A stretch of 64,000 nt of DNA, taken from contig JBBRXY010000006.1 of the NCBI GenBank assembly GCA_038238185.1, positions 9,163 to 73,162 on the forward strand. The letters are read 5' to 3'. This DNA comes from DATAQC01 sp038238185 (GTDB taxonomy: Bacteria; Actinomycetota; Acidimicrobiia; Acidimicrobiales; AC-14). The translations under genes were made by a program, and so were the position numbers. The notes under the pieces are model-generated. The model searched no databases. It was not told where the DNA came from and was given only the letters and a program-made list of their open reading frames with translations. Within the stretch, counting starts at the first letter, position 1; each line of letters begins with the position of its first letter. This document shows, piece by piece, positions 48,844 to 57,482 of this stretch.

Positions 48844-49238
48844 GTGCCGTGCGCGCCGACGACCGGGCGCCTGGGGCACCGGCGGGAGGATCGCCACGTC
48901 GCAGACGGAGCTTCGAGACCTGGTCGTGGTTCTTCATGCGCCTCTCGGGCCTGGCCCTGGTGTTCCTGGCCCTGATCCACTTCGCCATCACCCATATCGC
49001 CAACGACGTGGTGACCACGAACCACGCCTTCGTGGCCGAGCGGTGGGACAACCCCCTCTGGCGGCTGTTCGACTGGTCGCTGCTGGCGTTGGCCTTGGCC
49101 CATGGGCTCACCGGCCTGCGCCGGATCATCGACGATTACGTGCACCGCCCCACGACGCGGTGCTTCGCGCTGGCCTCGCTCTTCGGCGTGAGCGGGGCCC
49201 TGTTCGCGTTGGGCACCTTCACCATCTTCAGCTTCTGA
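48840..49238 (+). CDS. sdhD: Succinate dehydrogenase membrane subunit SdhD
   Basis: 132 residues from GTG 48840, overlapping the sdhC stop (GTGA). Three membrane helices: RSFETWSWFFMRLSGLALV, LIHFAITHIAND (His ligand), then LLALALAHGLTGLRRIIDDY, the SdhD signature. Normally sdhA and sdhB follow at once; here the next genes are on the minus strand, and neither catalytic subunit is in the window, so they must lie elsewhere in the genome. Confidence 0.85.
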   Translation: MSAVRADDRAPGAPAGGSPRRRRSFETWSWFFMRLSGLALVFLALIHFAITHIANDVVTTNHAFVAERWDNPLWRLFDWSLLALALAHGLTGLRRIIDDYVHRPTTRCFALASLFGVSGALFALGTFTIFSF

Positions 49239-49255
49239 CGGCTCGTCCGGAGCGG

Positions 49256-49504
49256 TCAGGGGTGGTCGGGACGGCCCAGGGCGAGGAGGACCTCGGCATC
49301 GTCCTCAGCCGCCTCGGGCCCATACCCGAGGACGACGGTCGCCCGGGCACCACACTGCGGACAGGTGAGCGCGACGACGGCCAGCATGTCGTCGGGATCG
49401 GAGGCCCCCTCGGTGCGGCGGAGGACCTCCACGTCGACATCGGCCGCCTGGCTCTCGGTGTGGCAGGTGAAGCAGATCAGCCACCCACCGGGTCGGGCGG
49501 CCAT
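49256..49504 (-). CDS. Small zinc-ribbon-like protein, start uncertain
   Basis: At least 82 residues from ATG 49504. Two cysteine pairs, CFTCH near residue 11 and CPQC near residue 48, form a likely zinc ribbon, and the tail is acidic. The reading frame and coding character (NLAEVVSLLERDGYTSQ) continue upstream to about 49570, but no ATG, GTG or TTG occurs in frame there before the neighbouring DUF1059 gene, so the true start may be a rare codon or is hidden by an indel. The function is unknown. Confidence 0.55.
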   Translation of the reverse strand: MAARPGGWLICFTCHTESQAADVDVEVLRRTEGASDPDDMLAVVALTCPQCGARATVVLGYGPEAAEDDAEVLLALGRPDHP

Positions 49505-49626
49505 CTGGCTTGTGTAGCCGTCACGTTCCAGCAGGCTGACGACTTCGGCCAGGTTGGGGGCGTTCTCGCTGGCCGCTGCGCTGTCGATAGGCGCGGAGCC
49601 TAATGGGCCCGGCGCTGTCGTCGGGC

Positions 49627-49800
49627 CTACTTCTTGGCCGACGACAGGACGTAGTTGTAGATCGTGTCGGTCATCACCTTCACGTTGTGCTTCTTGCGTG
49701 CGTGCTCGGTGACCTTCTGACGAAGCTCGTCCTCGGAGCTCGCAGTGGTCGTGAATCCGCAACCCTCGGCTCCGGCGCGCTTGCAACTGTGCTCGTACAT
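49627..49800 (-). CDS. DUF1059 family small protein
   Basis: 57 residues from ATG 49800 to TAG 49627. It matches the DUF1059 pattern: CKRAGAEGCGFTTTASSEDE with two cysteines, EHARKKHNVKVM and a short helical tail ending in KK. Members are small cysteine-containing proteins found next to stress or redox genes and have no known activity. It lies upstream of the zinc-ribbon gene on the same strand and is divergent from the DUF885 gene. Confidence 0.75.
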   Translation of the reverse strand: MYEHSCKRAGAEGCGFTTTASSEDELRQKVTEHARKKHNVKVMTDTIYNYVLSSAKK

Positions 49801-49913
49801 GCTGACCTTCCCGCCGTGGCCTGGGTGTCATGGCGTGAGATCAACGGCACCGAAGCCATGGGCGAATGACCGGCGCCCAACCTCGGCGTACCGCTTCGGA
49901 CTACCGTCGCCCC

Positions 49914-51602
49914 GTGGCCGACGAGATCCTGCGGGGATTGGCCGAGGAGTACTGGGACGCCCTGCTCGAGACCAGCCCGACGATGGCCGCGGTCATGGGC
50001 GATCACCGCTTCGACGACCGCATCGAAGAGTTCTCGGCGGGGGCCGAGGCCGCGCGCCGTGCCCGGTGGGCGTCGATCCTCGAACGGGCATCCCTCGTGG
50101 ATCAGCGAGGTTTCGATACCGACGATGCCGTCACCCACGGTCAGCTCACCGCCGAGATCGGCGACGCGATCACCCTGATCGACGCCCGCCTGGTGGAGCT
50201 GGCATCCGATCAGATGACTGGCTTCCACGTGGAATTTCTGCAATCGCTCCCGGTCATGTCGGCTTCCGACCCGATCTCGGCGGACATGCTGGTCGAACGT
50301 TTCCGCCACGTTCCCGACGCACTCGAACAAGCGACGGAGCGCTTTCTCGCCGGCGCACGGGCAGGCCGCACGCCTGCGGCCATCTGCGTGTCCCGCTCGA
50401 TCAACGTGATCGAGGGTTACCTCGCCTCGCCGTTCGACGGCGATGTGATGTGCACTCTCGCGGGCCCGACCGACTGGGACGGCGAAGTCCAATGGCGCCT
50501 GGCCCTGCGCCAGGTTGTCGAGCAGGCGGTTCGTCCGGCCTACCAGCGGTTGGCCGGACGGCTGACCGAGGAGCTGCTGCCCCTGTCCCGCGACGACGAC
50601 CACTGTGGCCTGTCGTGGCTGGCCGACGGGCCCGAGCTCTACGCCGCCCTGGTCGCCCACCACACCAGCGTCGACCTTTCGGCCGAGGAGATCCACCGCA
50701 TCGGAATGGAAGAGGTGACCGAGAGGCTCCCGTCCGAGTATGCCGAGGCCGGGGGTCGCCAGTTCGGCATCACCGGCGCTCCGGGTGTCCTCGAACGACT
50801 CCGCGACGACCGGTCACTCCGCTACGCGACGGGTGCCGAGATCATGGCCGACGCTCGCCGAGCCTTCGAGGCCGCGTCGGAGGCCATGGCGGACTGGTTC
50901 GGCCGGCTTCCCGAGGCGCCCTGCACGATCGAGCCGGTGCCAGAGTTCCTGGCCGCCGACGCTCCCAGCGCCTACTACTTCCCGCCGCCGACGGACGGGT
51001 CCCGTGGGGGCACCTACTACGTGAACACCCACCGCCCGGAAGACAAGGCGCGCTACGAGACCGCGTCTATCGCGTTCCACGAGGCCATCCCCGGGCATCA
51101 TCTCCAGCTCGCCATCGCTTCCGAGCTGACCGGCCTACCCCGATTCCGGCGCTTCTCGCTGTCGAACACCGCCTACGTGGAGGGGTGGGGCCTGTACGCC
51201 GAACGCCTGGCCGAGGAGATGGGGCTGTACGGCAGCGACCTCGATCGCCTGGGGATGTTGGCGGCCGATTCGATCCGGGCGTGCCGGTTGGTCGTCGATA
51301 CAGGCCTGCACGCCATGGGCTGGAGTCGTGCTCGGGCCATCGAGTTCATGGCCGCCCACACTCCGGTGTCGGTGGAGGAGGTCACCGTGGAGATCGACCG
51401 CTACATCGGCATGCCCGGCCAGGCCCTCGCCTACAAGTTGGGTCAGCGGGAGATCATCCGTCTGCGGGAGTCGGCGCGCTCCCGCCTCGGGGCCGGCTTC
51501 GACGTCAAGGGCTTCCACGACGCCGTCCTCGGATCGGGCGCCGTCGGCCTTCCCATGCTCGCCTCGCTGGTGGAGGGATGGGTCACCTCGAGATCGGTGT
51601 GA
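49914..51602 (+). CDS. DUF885 family metallopeptidase-like protein
   Basis: 562 residues from GTG 49914, chosen because TACCGT lies six bases upstream and conserved sequence begins there (ADEILRGLAEEYWDAL); ATG 49866 would add 16 residues. All-helical with a zinc-protease-like core: AFHEAIPGHHLQLAIA near residue 390 and NTAYVEGWGLYAERLAEEMG near 435, the second supplying the downstream glutamate, as in M2/M32-like gluzincins. LGQREIIRLRE near the C-terminus is also family-typical. There is no signal peptide. The substrate is unknown. Confidence 0.85.
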   Translation: MADEILRGLAEEYWDALLETSPTMAAVMGDHRFDDRIEEFSAGAEAARRARWASILERASLVDQRGFDTDDAVTHGQLTAEIGDAITLIDARLVELASDQMTGFHVEFLQSLPVMSASDPISADMLVERFRHVPDALEQATERFLAGARAGRTPAAICVSRSINVIEGYLASPFDGDVMCTLAGPTDWDGEVQWRLALRQVVEQAVRPAYQRLAGRLTEELLPLSRDDDHCGLSWLADGPELYAALVAHHTSVDLSAEEIHRIGMEEVTERLPSEYAEAGGRQFGITGAPGVLERLRDDRSLRYATGAEIMADARRAFEAASEAMADWFGRLPEAPCTIEPVPEFLAADAPSAYYFPPPTDGSRGGTYYVNTHRPEDKARYETASIAFHEAIPGHHLQLAIASELTGLPRFRRFSLSNTAYVEGWGLYAERLAEEMGLYGSDLDRLGMLAADSIRACRLVVDTGLHAMGWSRARAIEFMAAHTPVSVEEVTVEIDRYIGMPGQALAYKLGQREIIRLRESARSRLGAGFDVKGFHDAVLGSGAVGLPMLASLVEGWVTSRSV

Positions 51603-51620
51603 GTGACGCCTGCTCGATCG

Positions 51621-51941
51621 TCAGAGACCGGGCGGCGTCCCGCTCAGGATTTGCTCCACGGTGGGGGCCAGCACGTCGGCGTGCTGTGGTCTGCCTCCTG
51701 AGCCGGCAGGCTCGGCATTGCCTCCTGAGCCGGCAGGCTCGAGCGTCGGCGTCGATCCGGGTTCGACCATGGCGGCTTCGGCGCCGGCGGCCAGCTCGTG
51801 TTGCACGGCGGTGATCTGAGGTCCGAGGCGGACGGCGTCTTCGGGGCGGTACTGGGTCTCGGCAAGGTGCTGCTGCTCAACGAGCTCGACGAGCTGAAGC
51901 TCGAGACCCACCAGGTGGTCTTCGAGGCGGGGGTCGGTCAT
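51621..51941 (-). CDS. Small coiled-coil protein of unknown function
   Basis: 106 residues from ATG 51941. The first 55 residues form an amphipathic helix (EDHLVGLELQLVELVEQQHLA and following). Then comes a Pro/Gly segment with a duplicated EPAGSGG unit from a 27-base DNA repeat, and a short tail. No family is recognised. Convergent with DUF885 (18 bases between). Confidence 0.55.
   Translation of the reverse strand: MTDPRLEDHLVGLELQLVELVEQQHLAETQYRPEDAVRLGPQITAVQHELAAGAEAAMVEPGSTPTLEPAGSGGNAEPAGSGGRPQHADVLAPTVEQILSGTPPGL
51692..51745 (-). repeat. 27-bp tandem duplication in a small ORF
   Basis: Units 51692-51718 and 51719-51745 match at 24 of 27 positions and contain the palindrome GAGCC-GGCA-GGCTC. 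They encode a repeated EPAGSGG. The 12-base core GAGCCGGCAGGC also occurs in the extra segment of thiG (minus strand, about 12184-12197), next to the treY-like sequence. Confidence 0.75.
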
Positions 51942-52042
51942 GGGAGCAGTATCCCCTTTCCAGGCGACGGCTAAGCCTTTTCGTCTGCCGGCGACGTAAC
52001 CTGTTCCGGGGGCAACCGATGCCACCGGGCGAGGAGGCACCG

Positions 52043-52339
52043 ATGAAGTTCCTGGTCGTGTGGAAGATGGAGATCTCCAGGCTCTCGGCGGAGATGATGA
52101 AGACCGTCCTGCGGATGCCCGACTACGCCAAGCCGCTGGAGCAAAGCGGCAAGGTCGTGGGCCGCTACCACATCGTGGGCTACCACGGCGGGGCCTGGAT
52201 CTTCGATGTCGATTCGAACGACCAGCTGGAGATGTTGCTGGCCCAGATGCCCGTGTACAACTTCTCGCACTTCGACGTGTACCCCCTGGCCGACATGTCG
52301 TCGCTTCCCGTGGTTCCCCCGGGTGAGGGGAACGTCTAG
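52043..52339 (+). CDS. Muconolactone-isomerase-like domain protein
   Basis: 98 residues from ATG 52043, with GAGGAGG 5-7 bases upstream; ATG 52019 is less likely. A single alpha/beta ferredoxin-like unit starts MKFLVVWKMEISRL and contains GRYHIVGYHGGAWIFDVDS and YNFSHFDVYPLADM, matching muconolactone delta-isomerase-like proteins. The Glu and His of true isomerases cannot be mapped with confidence. No aromatic catabolic genes are nearby, so another role is likely. Confidence 0.72.
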   Translation: MKFLVVWKMEISRLSAEMMKTVLRMPDYAKPLEQSGKVVGRYHIVGYHGGAWIFDVDSNDQLEMLLAQMPVYNFSHFDVYPLADMSSLPVVPPGEGNV

Positions 52340-52413
52340 GCCACGCCCTTCGTGGTCACGGCCGATGGCGCGACCCCGGTGGCGGGTGGCGGGGTCCAGG
52401 TGCGGCGACGCGC

Positions 52414-53076
52414 CTGACCCGGCCCTTTGCCGACCGGGCCGAGGCAGGCCGGGCTCTGGCCGCGGCGCTCGACGGGTACGCCGGACGCTCCGATGTCGTC
52501 GTCCTCGGCCTCCCGAGGGGAGGTGTTCCCGTGGCCTACGAAGTGGCGGCGGCCCTCGCCGCACCCCTCGATGTCTTCGTCGTGCGCAAGCTCGGCGTGC
52601 CCGGCCATGCCGAGCTGGCCATGGGCGCCATCGCCACGGGCGGCGTCGTCGTCATGAACCCGGGCGTGGTCTCGTCCTTGGCCATTTCCGCCACGACCAT
52701 CGCCGAGTTGGTGGCCCGGGAGACGGTCGAGCTCGACCGCGGCGAGAAGCGGTATCGCGACGATCGTCGGTTTCCCGACCTCGACGCCAAGACGGTGATC
52801 GTCGTCGACGACGGGCTGGCGACGGGGGCAACCATGCGAGCCGCAGTCGAGGCCCTCCGTGCCCGGCGACCCCGCCGCGTGGTGGTGGCCGTCCCCGTCG
52901 GGGCGGCATCGACGTGTCGCGACCTGCGCCGAGTGGCCGACGAGGTGGTCTGTGTCCTGTCGCCGACGGGGTTCGACGCGGTTGGTCGCTGGTACGTGGA
53001 CTTCGCCCCGCCCGCCGACGACGAGGTTCGTCGCCTGGCGGCCGGGCCTGCCCGCCCGGGCGACGTCGTCGGCTGA
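52414..53076 (+). CDS. Phosphoribosyltransferase-domain protein without a standard start codon
   Basis: About 220 residues if CTG 52414 is used. Family features: VVVLGLPRGGVPVAYEVA near residue 32, VRKLGVPGHAELAMGAIA, the PRPP-binding VIVVDDGLATGATMRAA near 130 and VVVAVPVGA. Homology clearly begins near 52415 (RPFADRAEAGRAL), but between the stop at 52324 and 52530 there is no ATG, GTG or TTG in this frame. GTG 52531 would remove the first conserved strand. A CTG start or an indel just upstream is inferred. Such proteins (related to Rv0571c) are of unknown substrate. Confidence 0.75.
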   Translation: MTRPFADRAEAGRALAAALDGYAGRSDVVVLGLPRGGVPVAYEVAAALAAPLDVFVVRKLGVPGHAELAMGAIATGGVVVMNPGVVSSLAISATTIAELVARETVELDRGEKRYRDDRRFPDLDAKTVIVVDDGLATGATMRAAVEALRARRPRRVVVAVPVGAASTCRDLRRVADEVVCVLSPTGFDAVGRWYVDFAPPADDEVRRLAAGPARPGDVVG

Positions 53077-53144
53077 CAGGCGACAGCGGCCCTCGGCCCG
53101 GGGATGCCACGATGGGCTGAGGCCGGAACCAGAGGAGGAAGTCG

Positions 53145-54233
53145 ATGGCGCACGAGGTGCAAGGCGTGGTGGCGACCTCGGCGGGCGCCCCGGTGAGTCT
53201 GGAGACGGTGCTCGTGCCCGACCCTGGTCCGGGCGAGGCTCTCGTGCGCGTGCAGGCGTGCGGCGTGTGCCACACCGATCTTCACTACCGGGACGGGGCG
53301 ATCAGCGACGACTTCCCGTTCCTGCTCGGCCACGAGGCTGCGGGTGTGGTTGACGCCGTCGGTGACGGCGTGACGGGCGTCGCCCCCGGAGACTTCGTGA
53401 TCATCGCCTGGCGGGCGCCGTGCGGCGCATGCCGGTCGTGCCGACGGGGGCGGCCCTGGTACTGCTTCGACAGCTTGAACGCCACCCAGAAGATGACCCT
53501 TGCCGACGGCACCCCGCTGAGCCCGGCGCTGGGCATCGGTGCCTTCGCCGAGCTCACCCTGGTGGCGGCCGGCCAGGCGGTCAAGGTGCCGGAGGCCCGC
53601 CCCGAGGCGGCCGGGCTGGTCGGCTGCGGGATCATGGCCGGTATCGGGGCGGCCCTGCACACCGGGGCTGTTCAACGGGGCGACACGGTGGCCGTGTTCG
53701 GCTGCGGGGGAGTGGGCAACGCCGCCATCGCCGCGGCCGGGTTGGCCGGGGCCCGCCAGGTGATCGCCGTCGACATCGACAACCGCAAGCTCGCCGCCGC
53801 CAGGGAGTTCGGGGCCACCGACACCGTGAGCTCACGGGAGGGCGACGTGGTCGAGGCGGTCAGGGGGCTCACCGGCGGTTTCGGAGTCGATGTGGCCGTC
53901 GAAGCCGTCGGGCTTCCCGAGACCATGCTCCAGGCGTTCTACGCCCGCGACCTGGCCGGCACGCTCGTGCAGGTCGGTGTCCCTTCACCCACGATGACCG
54001 TTGAGCTCCCGATGCTCGACTTCTTCGGGCGAGGAGGGTCGTTGAAGCCCTCGTGGTACGGCGACTGCCTCCCCAGCCGAGACTTCCCGATGCTGATCGA
54101 CGCCTATCTGGCCGGCCGGCTTGACCTCGACCGTTTCGTGTCCGAGACCATCGCCGTCGACCAGGTGGAGGAGGCATTCGGACGCATGCAGCGCGGCGAG
54201 GTGCTTCGCTCCGTCGTCGTGTTCGGTACCTAG
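53145..54233 (+). CDS. mscR: S-(hydroxymethyl)mycothiol dehydrogenase
   Basis: 362 residues from ATG 53145, with a GAGGAGG site. Zinc-dependent medium-chain alcohol dehydrogenase: catalytic zinc ligands in CGVCHTDL and GHEAAG, structural zinc cysteines in CGACRSCRRGRPWYC, and NAD-binding VFGCGGVGNAAIAAA. Segments such as NATQKMTLADGT, ALGIGAFAE, FYARDLAGTLVQVGVP and LKPSWYGDCLPSRDFP follow the mycobacterial AdhE2/MscR sequence closely. It oxidises the formaldehyde-mycothiol adduct, so the organism probably makes mycothiol, an actinobacterial trait. Confidence 0.88.
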   Translation: MAHEVQGVVATSAGAPVSLETVLVPDPGPGEALVRVQACGVCHTDLHYRDGAISDDFPFLLGHEAAGVVDAVGDGVTGVAPGDFVIIAWRAPCGACRSCRRGRPWYCFDSLNATQKMTLADGTPLSPALGIGAFAELTLVAAGQAVKVPEARPEAAGLVGCGIMAGIGAALHTGAVQRGDTVAVFGCGGVGNAAIAAAGLAGARQVIAVDIDNRKLAAAREFGATDTVSSREGDVVEAVRGLTGGFGVDVAVEAVGLPETMLQAFYARDLAGTLVQVGVPSPTMTVELPMLDFFGRGGSLKPSWYGDCLPSRDFPMLIDAYLAGRLDLDRFVSETIAVDQVEEAFGRMQRGEVLRSVVVFGT

Positions 54234-54241
54234 TCCTAGTG

Positions 54242-55609
54242 ATGGAGGACGAGCATCACGATGTCGTGGTGGTCGGTGCGCGGTGCGCCGGTTCGCCTCT
54301 GGCCGCCCATCTGGCCCGGGCCGGCCTGTCCGTCGCCGTCGTCGACCGCGCCCGGTTCCCGAGCGACACGGCGTCGACGCATCTCTTCCAGGCGAGCGGT
54401 CTGGCCGTTCTCGGCCGCCTCGGGTTGACCGACCGACTGGTGGCCACCGGTGCGCCATGGCTGGAGATGGCCGACTTCAAGCTGGGAGGGTTCACCGCGC
54501 GCGTGCCCTGGACCAGGGAACCAAGCGACCCGGGACCGGCCATCTGCATCCGGCGGCCGGTGCTCGACGCGATCCTCCTGGCGGCCGCCCAGGAAGCGGG
54601 GGCCACCGTGCACACGGCGACGCGCGTCACCGCGTTGGTGAGGGACCGCCAGCGGGTCACCGGGGTCGTGGCCGAGGGCGACGGTGGCGAGCGCCGCATC
54701 CTGGCTCCCCTCGTAGTTGGGGCCGATGGGCGGTCGTCGAAGGTGGCCCGCCTGGTGGGTGCTCGCACCTACAACGTGTCGCCCAACGAGCGTTTCGGCT
54801 TCTGGGCCTACTACGAGGGGGCGAAGTGGTCGCCGCCGGCGACGATCATGTTCGTCCGCGACGAGCGGTTCGTCATCGCCTGCCCCACCGACGCCGGCCT
54901 CTACCTGGTCGCCATCCTCGCGCCGCTCGCCGACCTGTCTTCTTTCACCGTCGACGTCGAGTCCTCCTACGACGACTATGTGGCCCGCTGCTCCCCGCTG
55001 AGCGACATCCTCGCCGAGGCCCGACGAACAGCCCGACCCCGGGGCATCTCGTCGTTCAGCGGGTTCTTCCGGGACTCGTCCGGGCCCGGTTGGGTGCTCG
55101 TCGGCGACGCCGGGCATTTCAAGGACCCGGCGCCCGGCCAGGGCATCTCCGACGCCTTCCGTCAGGGTGAGGTGTTGGCTGCCGCCATCGTCGAGGCGGG
55201 CGGGGCGGCCACGGCCACCGACGAGGCGATGACCCGGTGGTGGCGCTGGCGTGACCGCGACGCCGCGGGAATGCACTGGTTCGCCCACGATTTTGGCGCG
55301 GCCGGGCCCGTCCCCATCGTGTTCGAGGGCGTCGTCGACGGCCTGGCCCGCGAGCCCGACGGCCTGCGCCGGGCCGTCGACGTCCTCAACCACCGGGTCG
55401 AGCCGAAGGAGCTGCTCACGCCCCGGCGGGCGGCCGTCGCCGCGGCCCGGGCCATCGTCTCCCGCAGGTATCCAGCCCGTGTCGTGCTCGCCGAGGTGCG
55501 GGAATTGGCGGGCCGGGAGGTGCAACGGAGGTGGCGCAACCACTACCCGCTCTACGCGTCGGGGTCGCCGGTGCCCAGGGCCGACCCCGCCACCGCGGCC
55601 GGAGGCTGA
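54242..55609 (+). CDS. FAD-dependent oxidoreductase, geranylgeranyl-reductase/PHBH-like
   Basis: 455 residues from ATG 54242, eight bases after mscR. Dinucleotide-binding VVVVGARCAGSPLAAHLARA (GxGxxG is GARCAG, the variant seen in this group), the PHBH-type second block LVVGADGRSS near residue 160 and the GD block WVLVGDAGHFKDPAPGQGI near 285. These are class A flavin monooxygenases or reductases; the substrate is unknown. Position after mscR suggests co-transcription. The 3' end overlaps the convergent phosphoesterase gene by 58 bases. Confidence 0.82.
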   Translation: MEDEHHDVVVVGARCAGSPLAAHLARAGLSVAVVDRARFPSDTASTHLFQASGLAVLGRLGLTDRLVATGAPWLEMADFKLGGFTARVPWTREPSDPGPAICIRRPVLDAILLAAAQEAGATVHTATRVTALVRDRQRVTGVVAEGDGGERRILAPLVVGADGRSSKVARLVGARTYNVSPNERFGFWAYYEGAKWSPPATIMFVRDERFVIACPTDAGLYLVAILAPLADLSSFTVDVESSYDDYVARCSPLSDILAEARRTARPRGISSFSGFFRDSSGPGWVLVGDAGHFKDPAPGQGISDAFRQGEVLAAAIVEAGGAATATDEAMTRWWRWRDRDAAGMHWFAHDFGAAGPVPIVFEGVVDGLAREPDGLRRAVDVLNHRVEPKELLTPRRAAVAAARAIVSRRYPARVVLAEVRELAGREVQRRWRNHYPLYASGSPVPRADPATAAGG

Positions 55610-57387
55610 GCCGACGCTTCCGAGGTTGCCGGTGTGACTCGTCGATGTGCGTGCTGACCGTCGATCCTGACCGGCTCCTCGATCAGGCGAATCTGTGGCT
55701 CGGCACCGTCCGGGGCGAACCAGGGTTCGGGGGCCGGCGCGTCGGGACGCAGCTTCCAGTTGCGACTCACCCGGTCGATGGCCACCGGGTACAGCGTGAG
55801 AGCGCCTTCGGCATCGAAGTGGAGGCGGAGGAAGTGCTTGAGGTCCATGTGGTGGAGCGGGGCGTAGGCCTCGTTGCCGTGGAAGCCGAAGCAGTTGGTG
55901 GCCCAGAAGTACCCCGACATGCCGAACGTCCCCCCGATGCCACCCAGCAGGCCGACCAGGGCGAGGAACGTGACCAACGACACTGCTCCTTGGGAGCCGA
56001 CGAGGGCCGTCGACAGCCAGGAGGCGGCGATCATCACCGCGCCCACGCTGGCCAGTTGCAGCCCGGCGTGCACCAGGCCCAGCACCACACGTGGCAGCCC
56101 ACTGGCGTCGTGGGCGAAGCGCACCATTCCCGCCAGGAGCACGACCATGAGCAGGATCAGCACGAACGCCGTCGGGCTTTCCCAGACCGCTCGGGTCAAC
56201 TCGGCGGGGTCGAGCCCGACATGGCGGTTGTGGAGCTGCAGACCCATCATGAACGCCAGCGCGACCTGGACCGCCCCGAAGGTGGCGGCCAGGGGGAGGT
56301 TGTAGAAGGGCAGCAGCCAGACTCTCTTCCTCAGGCTCTTGGACACCTTGGGTGACGGGTACACGCTCGCCTGCCGGTAGGTGCCTTCACCTCTGGTGCC
56401 GGCGATTCGCAGTTGCTCGGGGAGGCGGTGCGTGGGGTGGAGGAACGCCCCGCCGCCGCCCGAGGTGATGTGCTGGCGGGGGCCGTCCTCCTCCACATTG
56501 CGGCAGTAGTGGTGCTTCCCGCTCTTGAGATAGAGGAGCACCTGGGCGCCGGTCGGCTCGATCACCTCACGCTCGAGGTATTCCACGTCGCGTTCGGAGT
56601 GGACGTCGTCGGCGCTCCTGCCGCTCTGGACCTCTTTGGCCGTGCACAGGATGATGCGGTCGCCGCGCTGGACCTGGTCGGTGGCCACCTTGGTGAAGTA
56701 CTCGAGTTGGGCCTCGTCGAGGTGGGCCCCGAACTGCACGTCGATGCCCCACAACCACCAGCCATTCGGGAGCTTCAGGGCGAAGTAGCTCCGATGCTGG
56801 CGGGTTCGCCATCCGCCGATCCAGCGGCCGCGACAGAAGATGCTCGTGAAGTTGACGAGACCGTCGTACCAGTCGTGGCTCCCGGGGATGGCGAAGAGGT
56901 CGGGCCCGTCCTCGGTGGCACACGGCATCGCCGAGCGGTAGGGGCCGAGCATGCGGTTCTCGTACTCGGCCCGCTTCGGCACCGGGTATACCTGGTCGCC
57001 GCCCATCACGAGGATCCGGCCCCGTTGGGTGGCGTGGGTCTTCCCATCCCAGTCGAGGTCGATCCCATCGGCGGCGAGGAGCCGGGCCACCGTGTAGGTC
57101 GAGTTCCAGCCGTCGCCGAGGTCGGCGACGAAGTCGAGCCACAGTTCTCCCGATTCCGAATGGTCGGGTACGTCGGCCGGGGCAAGTGCCTGCAGTTCCC
57201 GGTTGTCGGCGTAGGAGCTGAAGATGCCGGAGAGCAGGACCCGCACCGCAGTATCGACGAGTTGGTGGGGGTCGAGCCAGCGGACCATCGGCCGGCGTTC
57301 GAAGCCGAGCGCCGACGGTTCGGTCGACGACGGGCGGCGAGGAGGCGGCGGGGGCGCGGACGAGCGACCCCCAGGTGGTTCGGACAT
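55552..57387 (-). CDS. Membrane-bound metallophosphoesterase-domain protein
   Basis: About 611 residues from ATG 57387 (57396 possible). Residues 70-330 resemble a calcineurin-type phosphoesterase: VADLGDGWNS, LVMGGDQVYP, IPGSHDWYDG, WLWGIDVQFGAHLD and KHHYCRN, then ITSGGGGAFLHPTH. Canonical DxH and GNHD read DLG and GSHD, so the metal site is variant. Residues 350-520 contain about five membrane helices (LPFYNLPLAATFGAVQVAL and others). The tail is soluble. Members occur as large uncharacterised membrane proteins. It converges with the flavoprotein gene and is divergent from the bicupin gene. Confidence 0.7.
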   Translation of the reverse strand: MSEPPGGRSSAPPPPPRRPSSTEPSALGFERRPMVRWLDPHQLVDTAVRVLLSGIFSSYADNRELQALAPADVPDHSESGELWLDFVADLGDGWNSTYTVARLLAADGIDLDWDGKTHATQRGRILVMGGDQVYPVPKRAEYENRMLGPYRSAMPCATEDGPDLFAIPGSHDWYDGLVNFTSIFCRGRWIGGWRTRQHRSYFALKLPNGWWLWGIDVQFGAHLDEAQLEYFTKVATDQVQRGDRIILCTAKEVQSGRSADDVHSERDVEYLEREVIEPTGAQVLLYLKSGKHHYCRNVEEDGPRQHITSGGGGAFLHPTHRLPEQLRIAGTRGEGTYRQASVYPSPKVSKSLRKRVWLLPFYNLPLAATFGAVQVALAFMMGLQLHNRHVGLDPAELTRAVWESPTAFVLILLMVVLLAGMVRFAHDASGLPRVVLGLVHAGLQLASVGAVMIAASWLSTALVGSQGAVSLVTFLALVGLLGGIGGTFGMSGYFWATNCFGFHGNEAYAPLHHMDLKHFLRLHFDAEGALTLYPVAIDRVSRNWKLRPDAPAPEPWFAPDGAEPQIRLIEEPVRIDGQHAHRRVTPATSEASAQPPAAVAGSALGTGDPDA

Positions 57388-57482
57388 GAACGGCATTCTT
57401 ACATTGGCCCGTCGGGCACTCACCCTCGCGGCCGCCCCTCATCGTTTGACACTACGCACCCAACGGGCAGATTCTTGAAGTC

